NCBI GenBank assembly: GCA_023101725.1
Contig: JALJCO010010219.1
Coordinates: 1-64,000 of the forward strand
Origin: Atherinomorus stipes
Taxonomy: Eukaryota; Chordata; Actinopteri; Atheriniformes; Atherinidae
Direction of reading: 5' to 3'
Length of the DNA: 64,000 nt
Positions 49,008 to 62,158 of this stretch are shown piece by piece (position 1 is the stretch's first letter; the number at the start of each line of letters is the position of its first letter). The position numbers and the translations under genes are program-made. The notes under the pieces are model-generated. The model was not told where the DNA came from. It did no database searches and saw only the letters and a program-made list of their open reading frames with translations.

Positions 49008-52000
49008 TACATACATACATATAATTATCAAAATTATTCATACCCTCCAATTAAAGAGGGATAAAAAAAATCAGCTGCCAGTAAAATAAGTTGGAATTGA
49101 CAAAAGTAACAATAGATCAAAATTCTATTAAAAAAAAAATCATTGATTTTGAATTGTGGTTTGAAAGAAATATTCAAAACAAACACACAAAAAATAAACA
49201 AGCATAATGGGGCTCCAAAGCTAAAATTTTGTTGAGCACCACCTTGAGACGATCACTGCAATCAGGTGTTTTCTGTAATGTTTAGAAAGACTTCTACACC
49301 TGTTGACAGGTATTTTGGTCCACTGTTCATGGGAAAGGTGCTCTAATGTGTCTGAGGCACTTTTGTTTGTTTGTATTTTGAAATTATTATTTTCAAACAC
49401 AAACCAAAAGCAATCATTTATTTTATTAAATTATATGTTTGTACATTTTTATGTATTATTAGTTTCTTCAGTTTATTGTTATTTGAATTACTATAGTCAA
49501 TTTAGCCTTTTCTTTAATTGGAGGGTATGAGTAATTTTGAGGATGACTGTATACATATACAGACATACACATATCGTGTTTTATACAGGTGTTGTGCTCT
49601 GTGAAGAACCCAACAACCGCCTGTATACCTTCAGAGGTCAGCTGCAGTGGCGAGGAGAGTATTATCATCTGGATAATGATCACATCCTCCTGAGAGGAAC
49701 AGTCCTACGCAACACAGACTTTGCCTACGGCTTGACCATATACACTGGTACGGGTGGATGGATGTTTTCATTTCAATGAGGCAGATAAATCATGGATTCC
49801 TGTGGAATTTTTATGCCTAAGGAATATTACAGAGAGACATAAGGACATGTTGATAAAATGGGTTCTGGCCACTGTCAAACTGGTCTATTAAGCTGGATGT
49901 GATGCTGATGTAAATATAATGAAAAGTTTCCTAACAAAGTGTGACAGGTGTGTGATGTAACAGAAATGAACCAAAATTTTTTTGAATAGCTATCCAAAAA
50001 AATCCTACCAAACCTCATATCACCTTGTACTATGGCCTCTACTCACTTCAATGACAAATTTCATTATGTGAAATATTGTTTGCGGCTAATTATGGCTCTA
50101 AGTGCTTAATTCTCACGGCTGTGCCTGAAATAAGCATTGGGTTAACCTCTTGGAGATTACAGGCTCCTCCTCTAAGTAATCATTGATCGGATATTACTGG
50201 ACCAGGCAGAGGTGCCACTTGACCCTTTCAGTTCTGGTTAAGCAGATCAATAGATCAAATTCTTCTAGTGACAGGTTTTATACCATTCATCATAAACTGT
50301 CTATTGGTTTTGACCCCAGTTTAGCTCGATTATAACTCTCAAACGTCACTACACATACATTAAATTTGCCTGGTTCAAAGTTTTCATATTACTACTGTTT
50401 TCAGACTAAGTTGCAGTCACTTTCCTGCACTTTAATACTTTTGTCATTTTTACACATGGGGTTAAACGTCCCTAAACAGTTAACGTGAGATTGAGACATC
50501 TCTGGGAAACTGACTGTGATACTTTATTGATCCCTACAAAGAAAGTCTCTCTTCCCCTAACCTCAGCATCAGGGTCAGACATCCCTTGAGGGCAGAAGGG
50601 ATTCAGCATATTGCTCAAGGGCACATCAGCAAAGTCTTACTGACACAAGGCCCTGAACTCTCACCCTCTTACTGCAGGATGGTCTTTTGACTCACTCGGC
50701 TGGACCACTGCAGCAACAGCTGCTAATAGTGTTTTATTTTGTTCCAGGCACAGACACAAAAATCCTGAGGAGCTGCGGGAAACTGAAAGTGAAGACGACT
50801 CAGATGGAGAAAGTTTTCAACAAAGTGGTGATTGGGGTGAGCGGCTGAAGGTCAGGGGGATGACAGCACGAGGAAGTTTGTGGAGTTGTTATAAACAGTG
50901 TGTCTGTTTTCTGGATTTCCAGATTGTCGTGTCTGTGCTGCTGGCAGCTCTACTCCTTGCTATCGGCAGTGGCATATTTTCCAGTCAGGTCATGAGCCAG
51001 ACGGAGGTTCTGTCTGCTTTATTGGTTAACGGCAATCCAGTTTACACTGCATTCCTCGTCTACTGGAGCTACATCATCCTTCTCAGTCCAGCTATGCCCA
51101 TAGCACTCTACATCACGTCAGTTCATCTACTATATTGCAATGAGAAGGGAGGGAGTAATACACCTACATTGTGTATATCTGCTCTGCGTGTGTGTGTCTG
51201 CAGGTTTGAGGTGATCCACACAATCCACAGCCAATTTATAGACTGCGATATGGAAATGTATTGGCAACAGGCAGACAGACCAGCCCAGGCCAGGAATACC
51301 TCACTGAATGAGGAGCTTGGCCAAGTGGGTTACTTGCTGAGTGACAAAACTGGGACACTTACCCAGAATCGCTTACTCTTCAGACAATGCTGCATAGCTG
51401 GGGAGATTTATGGTAATGATAACAATCACTCTAAACAAAATAAACACAACTGCCTCATGTCCTGGTTAAACAATTTCCCATATTAAAAGCCACATTTTTA
51501 TTTGATCTTTACACAAATGAAATATATTACTGATAGCAAATGCTTCCGTTTAGAGTGAACAAATCAACACAGGTGTTTACTTTTCCCAGTGAAATTTTCT
51601 GTGCATAGTTTGATACTGAGCAAAGTTTCTCAGTGACACAAATTTAGCCGTGGGTTGAAAATCTCACATTCAAATCATTCTCATTCCTCAAGATAGCAAG
51701 CAGAGACACTTGACATGTTCACATTTAACATGCAACCGCCATCTAGACATCTAATAAACTCAACGTCATCTCTGCCCAAAGAAGACAAACTGTAGGTGAC
51801 ACTAGAATCACACCAACCACATGTTTTCTGTCTAAATAACTTTCTGGTTTAGTCAGTACATATATGTGCTCTGTGAGCTCTATAATATGAAAAAGGATTA
51901 TTGGTATATGTATTTTAGTGAACTTTTCCACCATTTTGGGGGGGAAATGCTAATAAATGTAATATTTCTCCTTCTTTAATAGGTGATGTCTCAGTTAAGG

Positions 52001-55000
52001 CAGAGGATGTAGAGGTACCACATACTTATACTCTAATCCATACCTTTAAATTGTTTTTACTTGTGTGTTTCAAACCTAATTCCAACATATTTTGCTGACT
52101 CCCTCATATTTCCACACTGCTGATCTTCCTTTTGTTTGTGCAGCCCATGGATTTAAGCTGGAATCAGTTCTCCTGCGGTGGATTGCACATGTCAGCTCCC
52201 ACTCTTTTGGAGAAACTCAGAGGACAGCAGTGTCCACACACCAGGCAGTTCATCACTGCTCTGGCTTTATGCCATACTGTCATGGCAGAGTGGAAGGGAG
52301 GTGAGGATGTGCACCCATACTGTTTGTGATTCACAAAAAAATGACGATGGTTTCCATGAAATACTATAATAGTCTACACTGTAATTCATGTGAATAATGT
52401 ATTCTTGGGTACTTCACATACATCGGGGGTGTCTAAGTGCAGCCCTCGAGAGCTACTATCCTGTACATTTTAAATACATCCCTTCTCTAACACATCTGAA
52501 CCAAATTACATGCACATGGGGTAATTAATGTGGGTTGGAGAAGGAATGCATCTAAAAGTTGCAAGATTGTAGATCTCGAGGGCTGGACTTAATTGGTCCA
52601 TTCCTGCAAGACAGTGTGTTCACTTCCACTTTGTGTGTTGGCTATATTACCCCAGACACTCCAGTTTACCAGGCTGCATCCCCAGATGAGGAAGCCCTTG
52701 TTGGTGCAGCCAGGGAGTTAGGCTGGGTCTTTCTCTCCAGGACAAGAGATTCAATTGTTCTCTCAGAGCTGGGCATCACTCGCACATATCACTTACTGGC
52801 ATTGCTGGACTTCACCAGTAAAAGGAGACGCATGTCAGTCCTTGGTGAGAGTAGCCCCTTGACACACAGTGACATAAAAGTTTTCTGTTGGTCTCAAAGA
52901 GATTTTATTCAAATTCATCTCTCCCCATAAAATAAAATGTACATAGTGTGTAAATATAATGGTTTTGTGGGATTTTTTGTTGTTTTTCTGCTGTCAGTAC
53001 GAGAGCCTGAGGGTGGGTTAAAGTTGTACTGTAAAGGGGCAGATATAGTGATCCTGGAAAGACTGCAGAAGGACAATCCATATCAGGAGAGCAATGAAAG
53101 AGCTCTGGAGGTAAAGATGCCAGTTATCTTGGCTTTATCCCTACTGAGACATCTATGCTATCCCTGTCATGGCTGAAATGTTTTTCATGTTTTCTTCCTG
53201 TTGATCCTTCAGTTCTGCCTTAAAAATCACTCAGTGAATAATGTACAGCCTCTCTGAAACCATATTAACTCATCTTCTGACAGTTGTTTGCTGAGGCCTG
53301 TCTGAGGACACTGTGTGTTGCGGTTCGATCTGTTCCTGAAGCGTCATGGGAGCAGTGGAGTAAAACCGTGGCTCTGTCTGCTGCCATGGCGACCTGCGAG
53401 CGTGACACACTGCTGGAGAAGCTATATGATGAGATGGAGAGAGACCTGCAGGTGGCCTCTTCCTCAGTTTGTTTGTATATGCTTATTGTCAATCCTCCAC
53501 ATAAAAGCATCATTACTGCTTTAGCACAGCACCACCAGTGCTCATAGCTTTTTTAACTTAAGCTTCTGCCTCAAGCATTCTTCTTTTTTTATTTCCCAGA
53601 TTTATGATTTCTGTGTGCAGAAAAACAAGAAAGACTGTTTTAAAAGTTATATTTCCTTTGTGCAATTCACAGGCTGTTTTGACTTTAAAAGCATATAACT
53701 ATATCTCTATTTTACTCTTTGTTAAAGTCATGACTCTGAAGCTACAACATCTTGTCAAAATACTTAACTGTAGCTTCTAGGGGTGACCGCCATAGAGGAC
53801 CGGCTACAGGATGGAGCTCCTGAGACTATTGCGCTTCTGCAAGAAGCTGGGGTCAAAGTATGGGTACTGACTGGAGACAAAAAAGGTATTATGACATGTA
53901 TGAGTGAATACCGTCATTCTGTATACTGTCTTGAGGCAACAGAGTATGACAGAGGTTTGTCTTTTTCTCCCTCCTTCCTCTCACCTCCTTGCATGTGTTT
54001 GTAGAGACTGCGGTGAACATTGGATATTCTTGCAAACTACTGAATCCTGACACCAAATTATTAGAATGGCAGGAGCTGAGGTTAGTAATGATACCAAAAT
54101 GCTTAAAAATGCTCACAAATACGAGTAAACTCACTGCATTCAATTGATCTTTGTTTGTTGCATGTGCAGACAGATACTCCAGTCACCAGACCCACAGGTC
54201 AGTTTCTGTAAGACCAGGCAGACAGAGCTGTGGACTACACACAAGGAGTCGGCAAAGGCAAAAACGTCTGTGGTTCTCACTGGACCTGAACTGGTAAACA
54301 ATGGCCCTGCATTGTAAATAAACAAAATATATAAACATATATAAACTTCTGAAAATGAGCAAATACATCTTAAGTTGTCTATGGTTCTGTCTTATGGACA
54401 TTCTTTGTTACTGCAGAGCTGAAGAAGCCTCTGACTGAACACTTTGAATAAAGACTTTTATGGATTTATTTTTTTTAAAAAACCCAAGTGTTACCTGTTA
54501 GAGGACATGTCATCCCCTCCTTCCTTTTATTTCCATAGACTAACAATTTTACCAAAAAAAAGTACTTTGTCAGAGAAAGTAACTCCAGTCAGTTTCAAGT
54601 TCCCATGAAAAAAGCTAGGGGAATGTTATTTCACTGGTGAATCAGTTAATATGGGGCATTAGACATGTTCTGTATAAAATCATGTAAACTTCATGGGGAC
54701 TTTAAGATCAGACCTTTTTGATGGTGTTTTCCCCCAGGCGGAGTTTGAGCAGAGACCAGAGTGGGGGGCCTCGTTCATGAGCCTGGCTGAACAGTGTCAG
54801 TCAGTGTTGTGCTGCCGTGTAACGCCTGCACAGAAGGCGGAGGTTGTCAAGTTGGTCAGAAAACACACCGGCTCAATCACAATGTCTATCGGTGACGGTG
54901 CCAACGATGTAAATATGATCAAGAGTAAGTCTTGGGAAATTAAATCATGACAAAGAAAATCTTTCTTAAGAAACTGTTAGACTTTCAGTGCAGTGTGTTA

Positions 55001-58000
55001 AGGTTTTCACATTTTTCTTGCTTGTGTGTTACCAGCGGCTCACATTGGGGTGGGAGTATATGGAGTGGAGGGAGGTCAAGCAGTGCAGAACTCAGACTTT
55101 GCTGTGGCCCAGTTCAGGTTTTTGCAGAGGCTGCTGCTTGTCCATGGCCGTTGGTCCTATCGCCGCATTTCCCTCTTCCTGCGTTACTTCCTGTTTAAGA
55201 CCTGTGGTTTTGCTCTTGTGCATATTTGGTTTGGCTGCTTTAATGGCTACAGTGCTCAGGTTAGAAACACACTGATAAAACTAAATGCCTGAAAGTCACA
55301 TCATAAACTGACGCGAACGTAGAGAAAACTTTCACGTTTTTGTCTTTTGTCTATTTCCCCTACAGTCTCTGTATGAGACATGGTTCATAGCTCTCTACAC
55401 TGCCTTCTACACAGCATTCCCAGTTTTGTGCATGGCCATTTTTGAACAAGTGAGTCAAAAGTTTTTATGCACTAGAAAATCAGATCAACATTCCTATGCT
55501 GAAGCCCACACCTTTGTGTTGTAGGATGTGAGTGCAGAAACCAGCCTGAAATTACCTGAACTGTACAAGTGTGGACAGAGACGGGAACTCTCCAGCCCCA
55601 TGAAGTTGTCTTTGAGTCTCCTGTACGCTGTCTATACATCACTCGTCCTCTTCTTCATCCCGTTTGGAGTTTTCTACAACACAGCCTTTGACTACCAGAC
55701 CATGGCCATCACGGTTGCCATGGCTGCAACCTTCACTGTCACAATTGAGGTCAGAAATAGTTTTTTCACAGGTGCAAGTGATCTGCAGTCGCTTGTAAAG
55801 AAACATAAAACTGAAAACATTTAACCAATTTAGAATAAATTGTGTTTTAAAGATGTACAACAGAACTTTTTGCAATTTCTCTGTGCTATCAACAGCTAAA
55901 CTGGCATCCATCTTGCAGCCTACCTGTACTGTGAGCTCACTCCATCCAGTAAAATAGTCTTATCTTGACTCGTCTTATCTCCCGTTCTGTCCTTTCTTCT
56001 CTTTCTTTTCTTCTCTTCCTCCGATAGTGTTTTCTTGTGTTTCTTTGCCAAATCCGCCATGATGCGTGTTCAAAACACCCAGTGTGTTTATATCCATTTG
56101 TTAGCACATGACACAGTGTGAAACCAATAGTAGGCTGACACGTCATGCTGCGTCCCGGGTGGAAAAAGTTGCATTGTGCAGTTTCTAAGCCTCAGGACAC
56201 TGCTAGGTAATGACGGCTCTAGAAATGCACATAATGAATGGTGGTGTGTCATCAAAACGAGTCAGAAACACATATTTTTACGGTTGAAAAGTCACGTTGT
56301 GGGCTTATAAAGTTTTGTATTGATAGTACTTTGCAATTAATGATTTAACCCTTTGAGTGCTTACTTTTTAGGCTTCTGCTCAAAAATTGCATATGAAAAA
56401 TTAGTATATTTCTGCATTCACAATGTCTATTTGAATATTTTTGGAATTAAGTATAAATCAAGATGGTACTCAGCACAAAGAAAAAAATTTAGGATTTACT
56501 TAAAAAAAAAAGGAAAAAAAAAAAAATTCAGGATGAATATGAATATCTCTGAATAATGCATTTGTAGCTCTAAATCTGTAAAACCATAGTACAATATGTG
56601 AATATTATCTTTGCAAAGATGAACTCTGATCAAGAGAAGCAGATTAAAATGAGAGATTTTTCAGAGGTCTCCACAATAGTCTTTTTGGCACAGTTGGGCA
56701 CCATCTGTTCATAAAGTTATGTAAAGTTCATAAAGCTGGGAAAAGTTTTAAAGGGTTAGATTAAATCTATTAAACAATTTATTAATTTGTTACTTAGTAA
56801 TTAAAGCTTTTACATATAACCTGTGTATGCTTTGTAAAATGTAGTGGCAAAAGAAAAAAATAAAAATCACTTTGCATAAAGGAGTGATGACATAGCAGTT
56901 AAAAACTAGTTTATGTTGTTGGCATTGCTGCATATGTAAATACTCCAAAGAAAAAAACTGCATTTTTTACAGCGGTGTATTGTTTTGAAACGCCAGACCT
57001 CACTTCCTCAGTAATACAGTTGGGTCCGGTGATGATATGGAGCTTTACCCGGAGACCACGTTGACTTCATTTTGATTGGCTACACCTTATTTGGCTATGA
57101 CCTTATTTGGAGAATCTAGGTCAAGCTGCGGTCGGACTTTGCTAAAGGCTAACTGCTAGCAACATGGGCACTTCAGGCAGTGAGCTACATTTATCAGACA
57201 AGACAGCATTTAGAAAATAAATAAACTTACAGGTAATGACAAGGTTGTGGTCGCCTCCCTCAGTGTTGCTGCAGAAGTTTGCTTTTAAATCCATTTGTTT
57301 GAAAACCCAGACCTGACTGCACAGAGGTTACTACTAGCTCCATACACGCAGCTGAATCAGACAGGGAGGGGGGGGCGCTGTTTACTTGATAGTGTGCTCT
57401 TATTGGAGCAATTAAATTACGTAGAATGATAGAACTACGTAGAATGATAGCCTGCTGTCTGATTCAACTGTTTCTGAGCAGAGAGACAAAGCTGACAGAC
57501 CATAAACAGGAACATTGATTCTCACTCTGGACATTCACATGGCCTCATCGTTGCACAACAGATCATATTATACACCCAAAACCCCAGAAAAGTGAAATCT
57601 GATGTCATGGCACCTTTAACATCTGTATTTCTCCTGTTGTGGTTAAAATTTGTTTCTACGATTTCTGTTGTATTTCATTTTTCTATCGTATTTATTTGTA
57701 TTCTATTCCAGTTTTGTGATGTTGCACTGAACTATTTTCCTTCCTATTAAATTCTACTGTGTTGTGTTGTTCTTTTCTATTGTACTCTATTTTGTTTTTC
57801 AGGTTTAAATGTAAAAGTGAGACTCAACATCTGTCACTCTGGCTTCATAAACCAAATGTTGTATGCAAATACCCACCTCACTGTTTACCCACCTCACACA
57901 TTCATTCTCCTCTGATGATTTCTTTTTGTCAGGTTGTGCTGTTGATCAAGTATTGGACCAAGTTCAGCATAGCAGCTGTTTGCATCTCTGTGGTGTTGTT

Positions 58001-61000
58001 CTTCATCTGCAGCAGGATCACCCACAGCCCTCGGCTTTTTCAGAGATCACCTCGTGACTATTACTTTCTAGGTACTTTTCTCCTACATTCAAAGCATCCC
58101 CATTCATTATTCACCTGTTGTTCCTGTGTGACGTTTCTCTTTGACTGTGGCCTTTCAATGGAAATAGACATAGAGCTGAATTTGATCCACACAGAGACCA
58201 ATGACATGGAAAAATTGACAAAAACACACAAGCATGCAACAAGAAACATCAATTTCAGTTGTCATTTAGTGTTTCCTTTTGTTCTTGAGGAAATAAAAGA
58301 TGTTTGCACTATTCCTGTAGATGGGTTTGATTGTTCTGCTTGTTTTCCTAGGTGTGTCCGATAAGGCCTTCATTGATCCAGTTGTGTGGCTCACCGCTTT
58401 GCTCACTGCCTGGACCGCTGTTTTGCCCTCATTCACTTGTTATGCCCTCAATGTCATTCTTACTGTCCGTGACAAACACAAGGTGAGACATCTATTTGTA
58501 TTTGTGCTAGCAACAGTACAAATGCAGAAGTCCTACAGAGTGAGACCAAAAACCAATCCAACTAAGCAGTGCTCTTTTTCATCAGGGGACACTTCTCAAA
58601 GTCTTCAGTTAAGAATATTTTCAGTTTCTCAGTGAATTCTTGAAATTCAGAAATTACTTAAAGGGATATTGTGTAAGTTCTCCTGTTATCTATTCACAAA
58701 AATAGATTTTTTTTGTACAAAAGTGTTTTTCCATTAATTATTAATCACTCCCATCAACAAATTGAAGTGCACCTGTAAGCTCTGAATTTGCCGTTCGTAT
58801 CATTCATATATAAACATCGAACAGGCAGGCTCGGTGGTGGCTACCATGTCGTGTCAGCACGTTTTTACGTTCAGTGGAAGCGTGACAGTAGGAAACCACA
58901 GAAACTCACCAGAGACATGGGAGTTTACAAAGTAACCGGGGTGCAGTGAGGAGGAACCGAACGTTACATGCTGGGTTCATGAGCAGTTGGGCAGATGGGC
59001 ATCAGTAACAAACCAAGATGTCATTTTGATCACAGAAGCCGAGAGAAAGACAGTAAAACATGGGTCAGGGAAAACAATACAACATCGCAATGACAACATA
59101 TCAGAGATGGAGACTGAAGTCACTGTAACTGACAGACCACTTCTTCACAAAGAGGCTTGTTTATGGCTTTACATGCAGCAGCTGCCGTCTGTCTGCTGTC
59201 TGCCCGGTTTCATGTGAATGCAGCATGAAAAGTACGAGTGAGTTGCTTGCAATATACAAATGCTACACAATGTCCCTTTAAAATAAGTAAAATATGATAA
59301 AGGTATTTGGTATCGGATTGCTGGAGCACAAACCTGTTCAGAACCATCCATGAAGCCTTGGTGAATTTCATGCATCTCATCTCTGTCCTAATTTTCTTTT
59401 ATTTACAGTCTGTCAAAGTTTCTAAAAAGGAGCTTTAAAACTCACCCTCATATACAACACATTTTAATGGTATCATTAAGCACATTAAGCAATTCTTGTA
59501 GTCATCATTGTTAACAGTGGCATACAAACAGTTTGCAAGAACTCCAGCAGTTTTGTTTGTTTGTTCTTTGTTTGTTTTATAATATGGTCTTAAATACACT
59601 GCCTGGATTTAACTAAGCAAATAGGTACAAGCCTACTATTGGATGATTACTTTCAGCTGCAACAAGTTATTTAATGCCAACTGGTGCAATGAGTTGCTTC
59701 TCATTTCCTAAACAACCATGTTGAAAGACACATCCCGTGGTCATGGAAAAGATGTTAGTCTGTTTGAGAAGGGTCAAATCATTGGCATCAAGCAGAGAAA
59801 ACATCTAAGGAGATTGCAGAAACTACTAAAATTGGGTTCTGAACTGTCCAACGCGTTATTAAAAACTGGAAGGATAGTGGGGACCCATAGTTTTCAAGGA
59901 AGAAATGTGTCCGGAAAGGCAGATGAAGTGATGCAACAGCATCATGCCTAGTGCCTACTGTACAAGCCTGTGGGGGCGGTGTTATGATCTGGGGTTGCTG
60001 CAGCTGCTCAGGCCCAGGTTCAGCAACAGTATGTGCTCAAAGAATGAGGTCAGCTGATACCTGAATATACTTAATGACAAAGTTATTCCATAAATGGATT
60101 TTTTCTTCCCTGATGGCACGGACATATTCCAAGATGACAATGCCAGAATTCATCAGGCTCTAATTGTGAAAGACTGGTTCAGGGAGCATGAGACATCATT
60201 TTCACACGTGGATTGGCCACCACAGAGTCCAGACCTGAACCCCATTGAGAACATTGGTATACTGTATGCTGGAGAAGGCTGTGCGCAGCAGTCAGATTCT
60301 ACCATCATCAATGCAAGATCTTGGTGAAAAATGAATGCAACACTGGATGGAAATAAATCTTGTGACATTGCAGAAGCTTATCGAAACAATGCCACAGCGA
60401 ATGTGTGCCGTAATCAAAACTAAAGGCGGTCCAACGACATATTACAGTGTATGACCTTTTTTTTTTTTGGTGGCGACTTCTTTTTTGGCCAGGTAGAGTA
60501 TGTTGGCCTGAAGGGAAACTGTGCTCAATGTTGTGAGTTTCAGTTGCCATAAACAATTAAATGTTCATCTTAAGGAATAAAATGCTGAATGCCATATGAG
60601 CTCTGATGCAAAAAGCTGGGAGTGTAAATACAACCACATGACAATGATTGGCTAATCTTATAAACTAGGGGTGTCCAAAGTTGGTCCTCGAGGGCCGCTG
60701 TCCTGACGGTTTTACATGCCTCCATGCACCAGCACAGCTGACTCAATTTAAATTAATCTAACAGCTTATGAAGCTCTGCACTCATTAATTTGAGTCAGGT
60801 GTGTGTTGGAGCAGGGAGACATGGAAAACCTGCAGGATTATCGCCCTCGAGGACCAGAGCTGGACACTCCTGTTATAAACTAATATTTTCCTCAATAGAA
60901 CCCCCCATAAAAAATGGTAAAAGTGTGACATTTTACTATTTAATGGAAAACACTAGCTTATTTTGGATTTGATGGCATAAACACATTTTTGTATTGTTCT

Positions 61001-61977
61001 CTTAAAAGGTTCGCATGGAGGCAACAAAAAACTTTAAATGCAAGTAGCACTAAAATAAAAAACTGTAGGAAAATTTTTAACTAATTATGTAAATTTGAAG
61101 CAGGTCAGTAACATGAAAAGAGCCCCTCAGAGAGACAGAATCTCTCAGAAGTAAACTTGGGCAGAGGTTCAATAATCTGCAGAAAACTGTGGTGAAATAT
61201 TGTGGCACAATTTGAGAATAATGTTCCTCAGTGTAAAATTGCAAAGACTTAATTTTTCATTACCTAGTGTATAATGTCATCAAAAGAATCCAAGAATCTG
61301 GAGACATCTATGAGCCCAAGGGACACGGCTGAAAATCAATATTAGATGCCCATGATCTTCTGGCCCTCGGGCGGACTGCATTAAAAAATGGGCGTGGCTC
61401 TGTCAATGAAACCACTGCATGGGATCAGAAACATTTTCAGAGACATTGAATGTAGTTCACCATGCAGTCCAAAATGCTATCATCATCATCATCATCATAT
61501 TATCCCTGTTAAAAGACACAATGGTAAGCATGGTCTGATCCCAACTTTATTGAGATGGGTTGCTGTCATCAGATTCAAGATGAGCTCAATTTTTTTCTTT
61601 GTCAGATTTTTATTTTTCAGTATTTTAGGTTTTATTGTTTCTATTGTGAATAATGGGTTGAAAATTTCAACTATTGTGTTTTGTTTTCAGAAGATTTCAT
61701 AACATACCTGCATACAGTATTTGTAATGGCTGTGATGGTTTGCTTGTGTTAATGAAACTAATTAAAGGTTACTGATGTCACTGTCGCTGTGATGCAGGTC
61801 CACAGCACATCCCCTCAACCAGTGGAGCTGAGGTCAAAGTTCAAAAGAGGGACATCTCTCCGCCGATCCTCTTATGCCATCTCTCAGGGAGCAGGACCCG
61901 GGCGGATCATCTCCTCATCAACTTGCCTCCACAACACATCACTGCAGATAAATGAGAAGGTGTACCAACCCAGCTGA
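43373..61977 (+). CDS. atp8b-like: ATP8B-like P4-ATPase (phospholipid flippase), 27 coding exons, complete
   Basis: Exons: 43373-43397, 43994-44085, 44228-44341, 44601-44699, 45282-45343, 45934-46006, 46121-46191, 48755-48846, 49589-49747, 50748-50836, 50923-51116, 51204-51412, 51983-52014, 52144-52300, 52656-52844, 52998-53110, 53284-53451, 53774-53885, 54005-54080, 54170-54293, 54738-54924, 55036-55259, 55366-55449, 55525-55749, 57933-58071, 58352-58482, 61798-61977. All have AG/GT borders and matching phases, totalling 3420 nt (1139 residues). Class-1 P4-ATPases move phospholipids to the cytosolic leaflet, usually with a CDC50/TMEM30 subunit. Seen: [12 protein letters not shown] in M1; actuator DGES (178-181); M4 PIAL (351-354); phosphorylation site DKTGTLT (D404); [15 protein letters not shown] (565-568); [15 protein letters not shown] (802-812); ten membrane segments. 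DGET and PISL are usual, so both motifs are altered. N- and C-termini are short beside ATP8B1/2/4 (about 1190-1250 residues). Exon 18 must use the TGTAG acceptor at 53771-53773; the nearer CTAG would break the frame. The ATP8B class is clear but the paralogue (for example ATP8B3- or ATP8B5-like) is not. Confidence 0.93.
43419..43486. repeat. (TA)n microsatellite in intron 1
   Basis: Long TA run ending in GTAT units, shortly after the first coding exon. Confidence 0.95.
46192..48754. other. Intron 7 of the flippase gene (2.6 kb)
   Basis: 46600-46740 resembles the inverted 3' end of a fish LINE (TTTATTTTAAACATGAAAG..). A MITE with internal duplication occupies 47293-47964. Nothing coding is seen. 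Confidence 0.6.
47293..47964. mobile_element. MITE-like element with TTAAAGGGACTTGAGGCA termini
   Basis: The left end TTAAAGGGACTTGAGGCAAG is inverted at the right end (CCTGCCTCAAGTCCCTTTAA). Inside are two direct copies of a ~197-bp unit, about 47394-47590 and 47591-47785, sharing TTTAGTGTCTTTCAGTTGAT and AACTGCGGATGTAGCGTCAT. Each carries a TGATGTCACGTC or TGACGTCACGTC motif. Confidence 0.65.
48966..49020. repeat. (TA)n(CA)n microsatellite in intron 8
   Basis: A TA run followed by CA then CATA units. Confidence 0.9.
49016..49552. mobile_element. Tc1-like MITE in intron 8
   Basis: TCAAAATTATTCATACCCTCCAATTAAAG at the left is inverted at the right as CTTTAATTGGAGGGTATGAG then TAATTTTGAGGA. 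The interior lacks coding sequence. The phrase ACTTCTACACCTGTTGACAG is of a type common in vertebrate Tc1-related non-coding elements. Confidence 0.65.
50510..50735. repeat. Short interspersed repeat before exon 10
   Basis: ACTTTATTGATCCCTACAAAG followed by a stretch ending GACTCACTCGGCTGGACCAC resembles a common fish repeat whose B-box-like side carries a 'gcccaaaccacctg'-type end. The family assignment is uncertain. Confidence 0.35.
52424..52592. mobile_element. hAT-type MITE in intron 14
   Basis: GGGGGTGTCTAAGTGCAGCCCTCGAG at the left and CTCGAGGGCTGGACTTAATTGG at the right are inverted. It resembles the better preserved element at 60666-60872. No target duplication was seen. Confidence 0.6.
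55750..57932. other. Intron 24 of the flippase gene (2.2 kb)
   Basis: It interrupts the codons of M8. A/T homopolymer tracts lie near 56500. 56960-57620 (ending CACTTTTCTGG-type inverse and GATGTCATGGCACCTTT) and 55840-56230 look like separate old MITEs, but I could not define their ends. Confidence 0.45.
58658..59283. mobile_element. MITE with TTAAAGGGAYATTGTGTA termini
   Basis: TTAAAGGGATATTGTGTAAG at the left is inverted at the right (CTACACAATGTCCCTTTAAA). It is about 626 bp long and has no credible coding frame. Confidence 0.7.
59595..60500 (+). pseudogene. Internally deleted Tc1-like transposon
   Basis: TACACTGCCTGG at the left and CCAGGTAGAGTA at the right form short inverted termini starting with TA. 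Inside, the plus strand reads [18 protein letters not shown] (DNA-binding helix region) and later [18 protein letters not shown] and [16 protein letters not shown], the catalytic end of a Tc1 transposase. Frames are broken and the middle of the gene is missing, so it cannot be active. Confidence 0.8.
60666..60872. mobile_element. hAT-type MITE with perfect 8-bp target duplication
   Basis: This 207-bp element is flanked by ttataaac at 60658-60665 and 60873-60880. It starts TAGGGGTGTCCAAAG and ends GAGCTGGACACTCCTG, with TCGAGGGC / GCCCTCGAGG inverted next to the ends. Confidence 0.9.
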
Positions 61978-62152
61978 AATATAGGACCACTAACTTTCTA
62001 CTAAATGCATCTGTTATATTAAATATATGATTATATTGATTGCTTCAATATGCATTTCTGTTATTTAAACATGATTTTCTAGGTTATTCTTGGTAAAACA
62101 ATCATGCTGTATGGCTACTATTTTCTAATAAGTAATTCATGTAATATAAAAG

Positions 62153-62158
62153 AATAAA
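62153..62158 (+). promoter_or_regulatory. Poly(A) signal of the flippase gene
   Basis: AATAAA lies about 176 bp after the TGA at 61977, a usual 3'UTR length. Confidence 0.6.

Larger units (their letters stand above)
58483..61797. other. Intron 26 of the flippase gene (3.3 kb), transposon-rich
   Basis: The last intron holds three separate insertions: a MITE (58658-59283), a dead Tc1 element (59595-60500) and a hAT MITE (60666-60872). They separate the short C-terminal exon from the membrane core. Confidence 0.8.

Noticed and set aside
53778..53781. CTAG acceptor for flippase exon 18
   Set aside because: Splicing there puts a stop codon in frame; the TGTAG acceptor at 53771-53773 restores the expected LLGVTAIED sequence.
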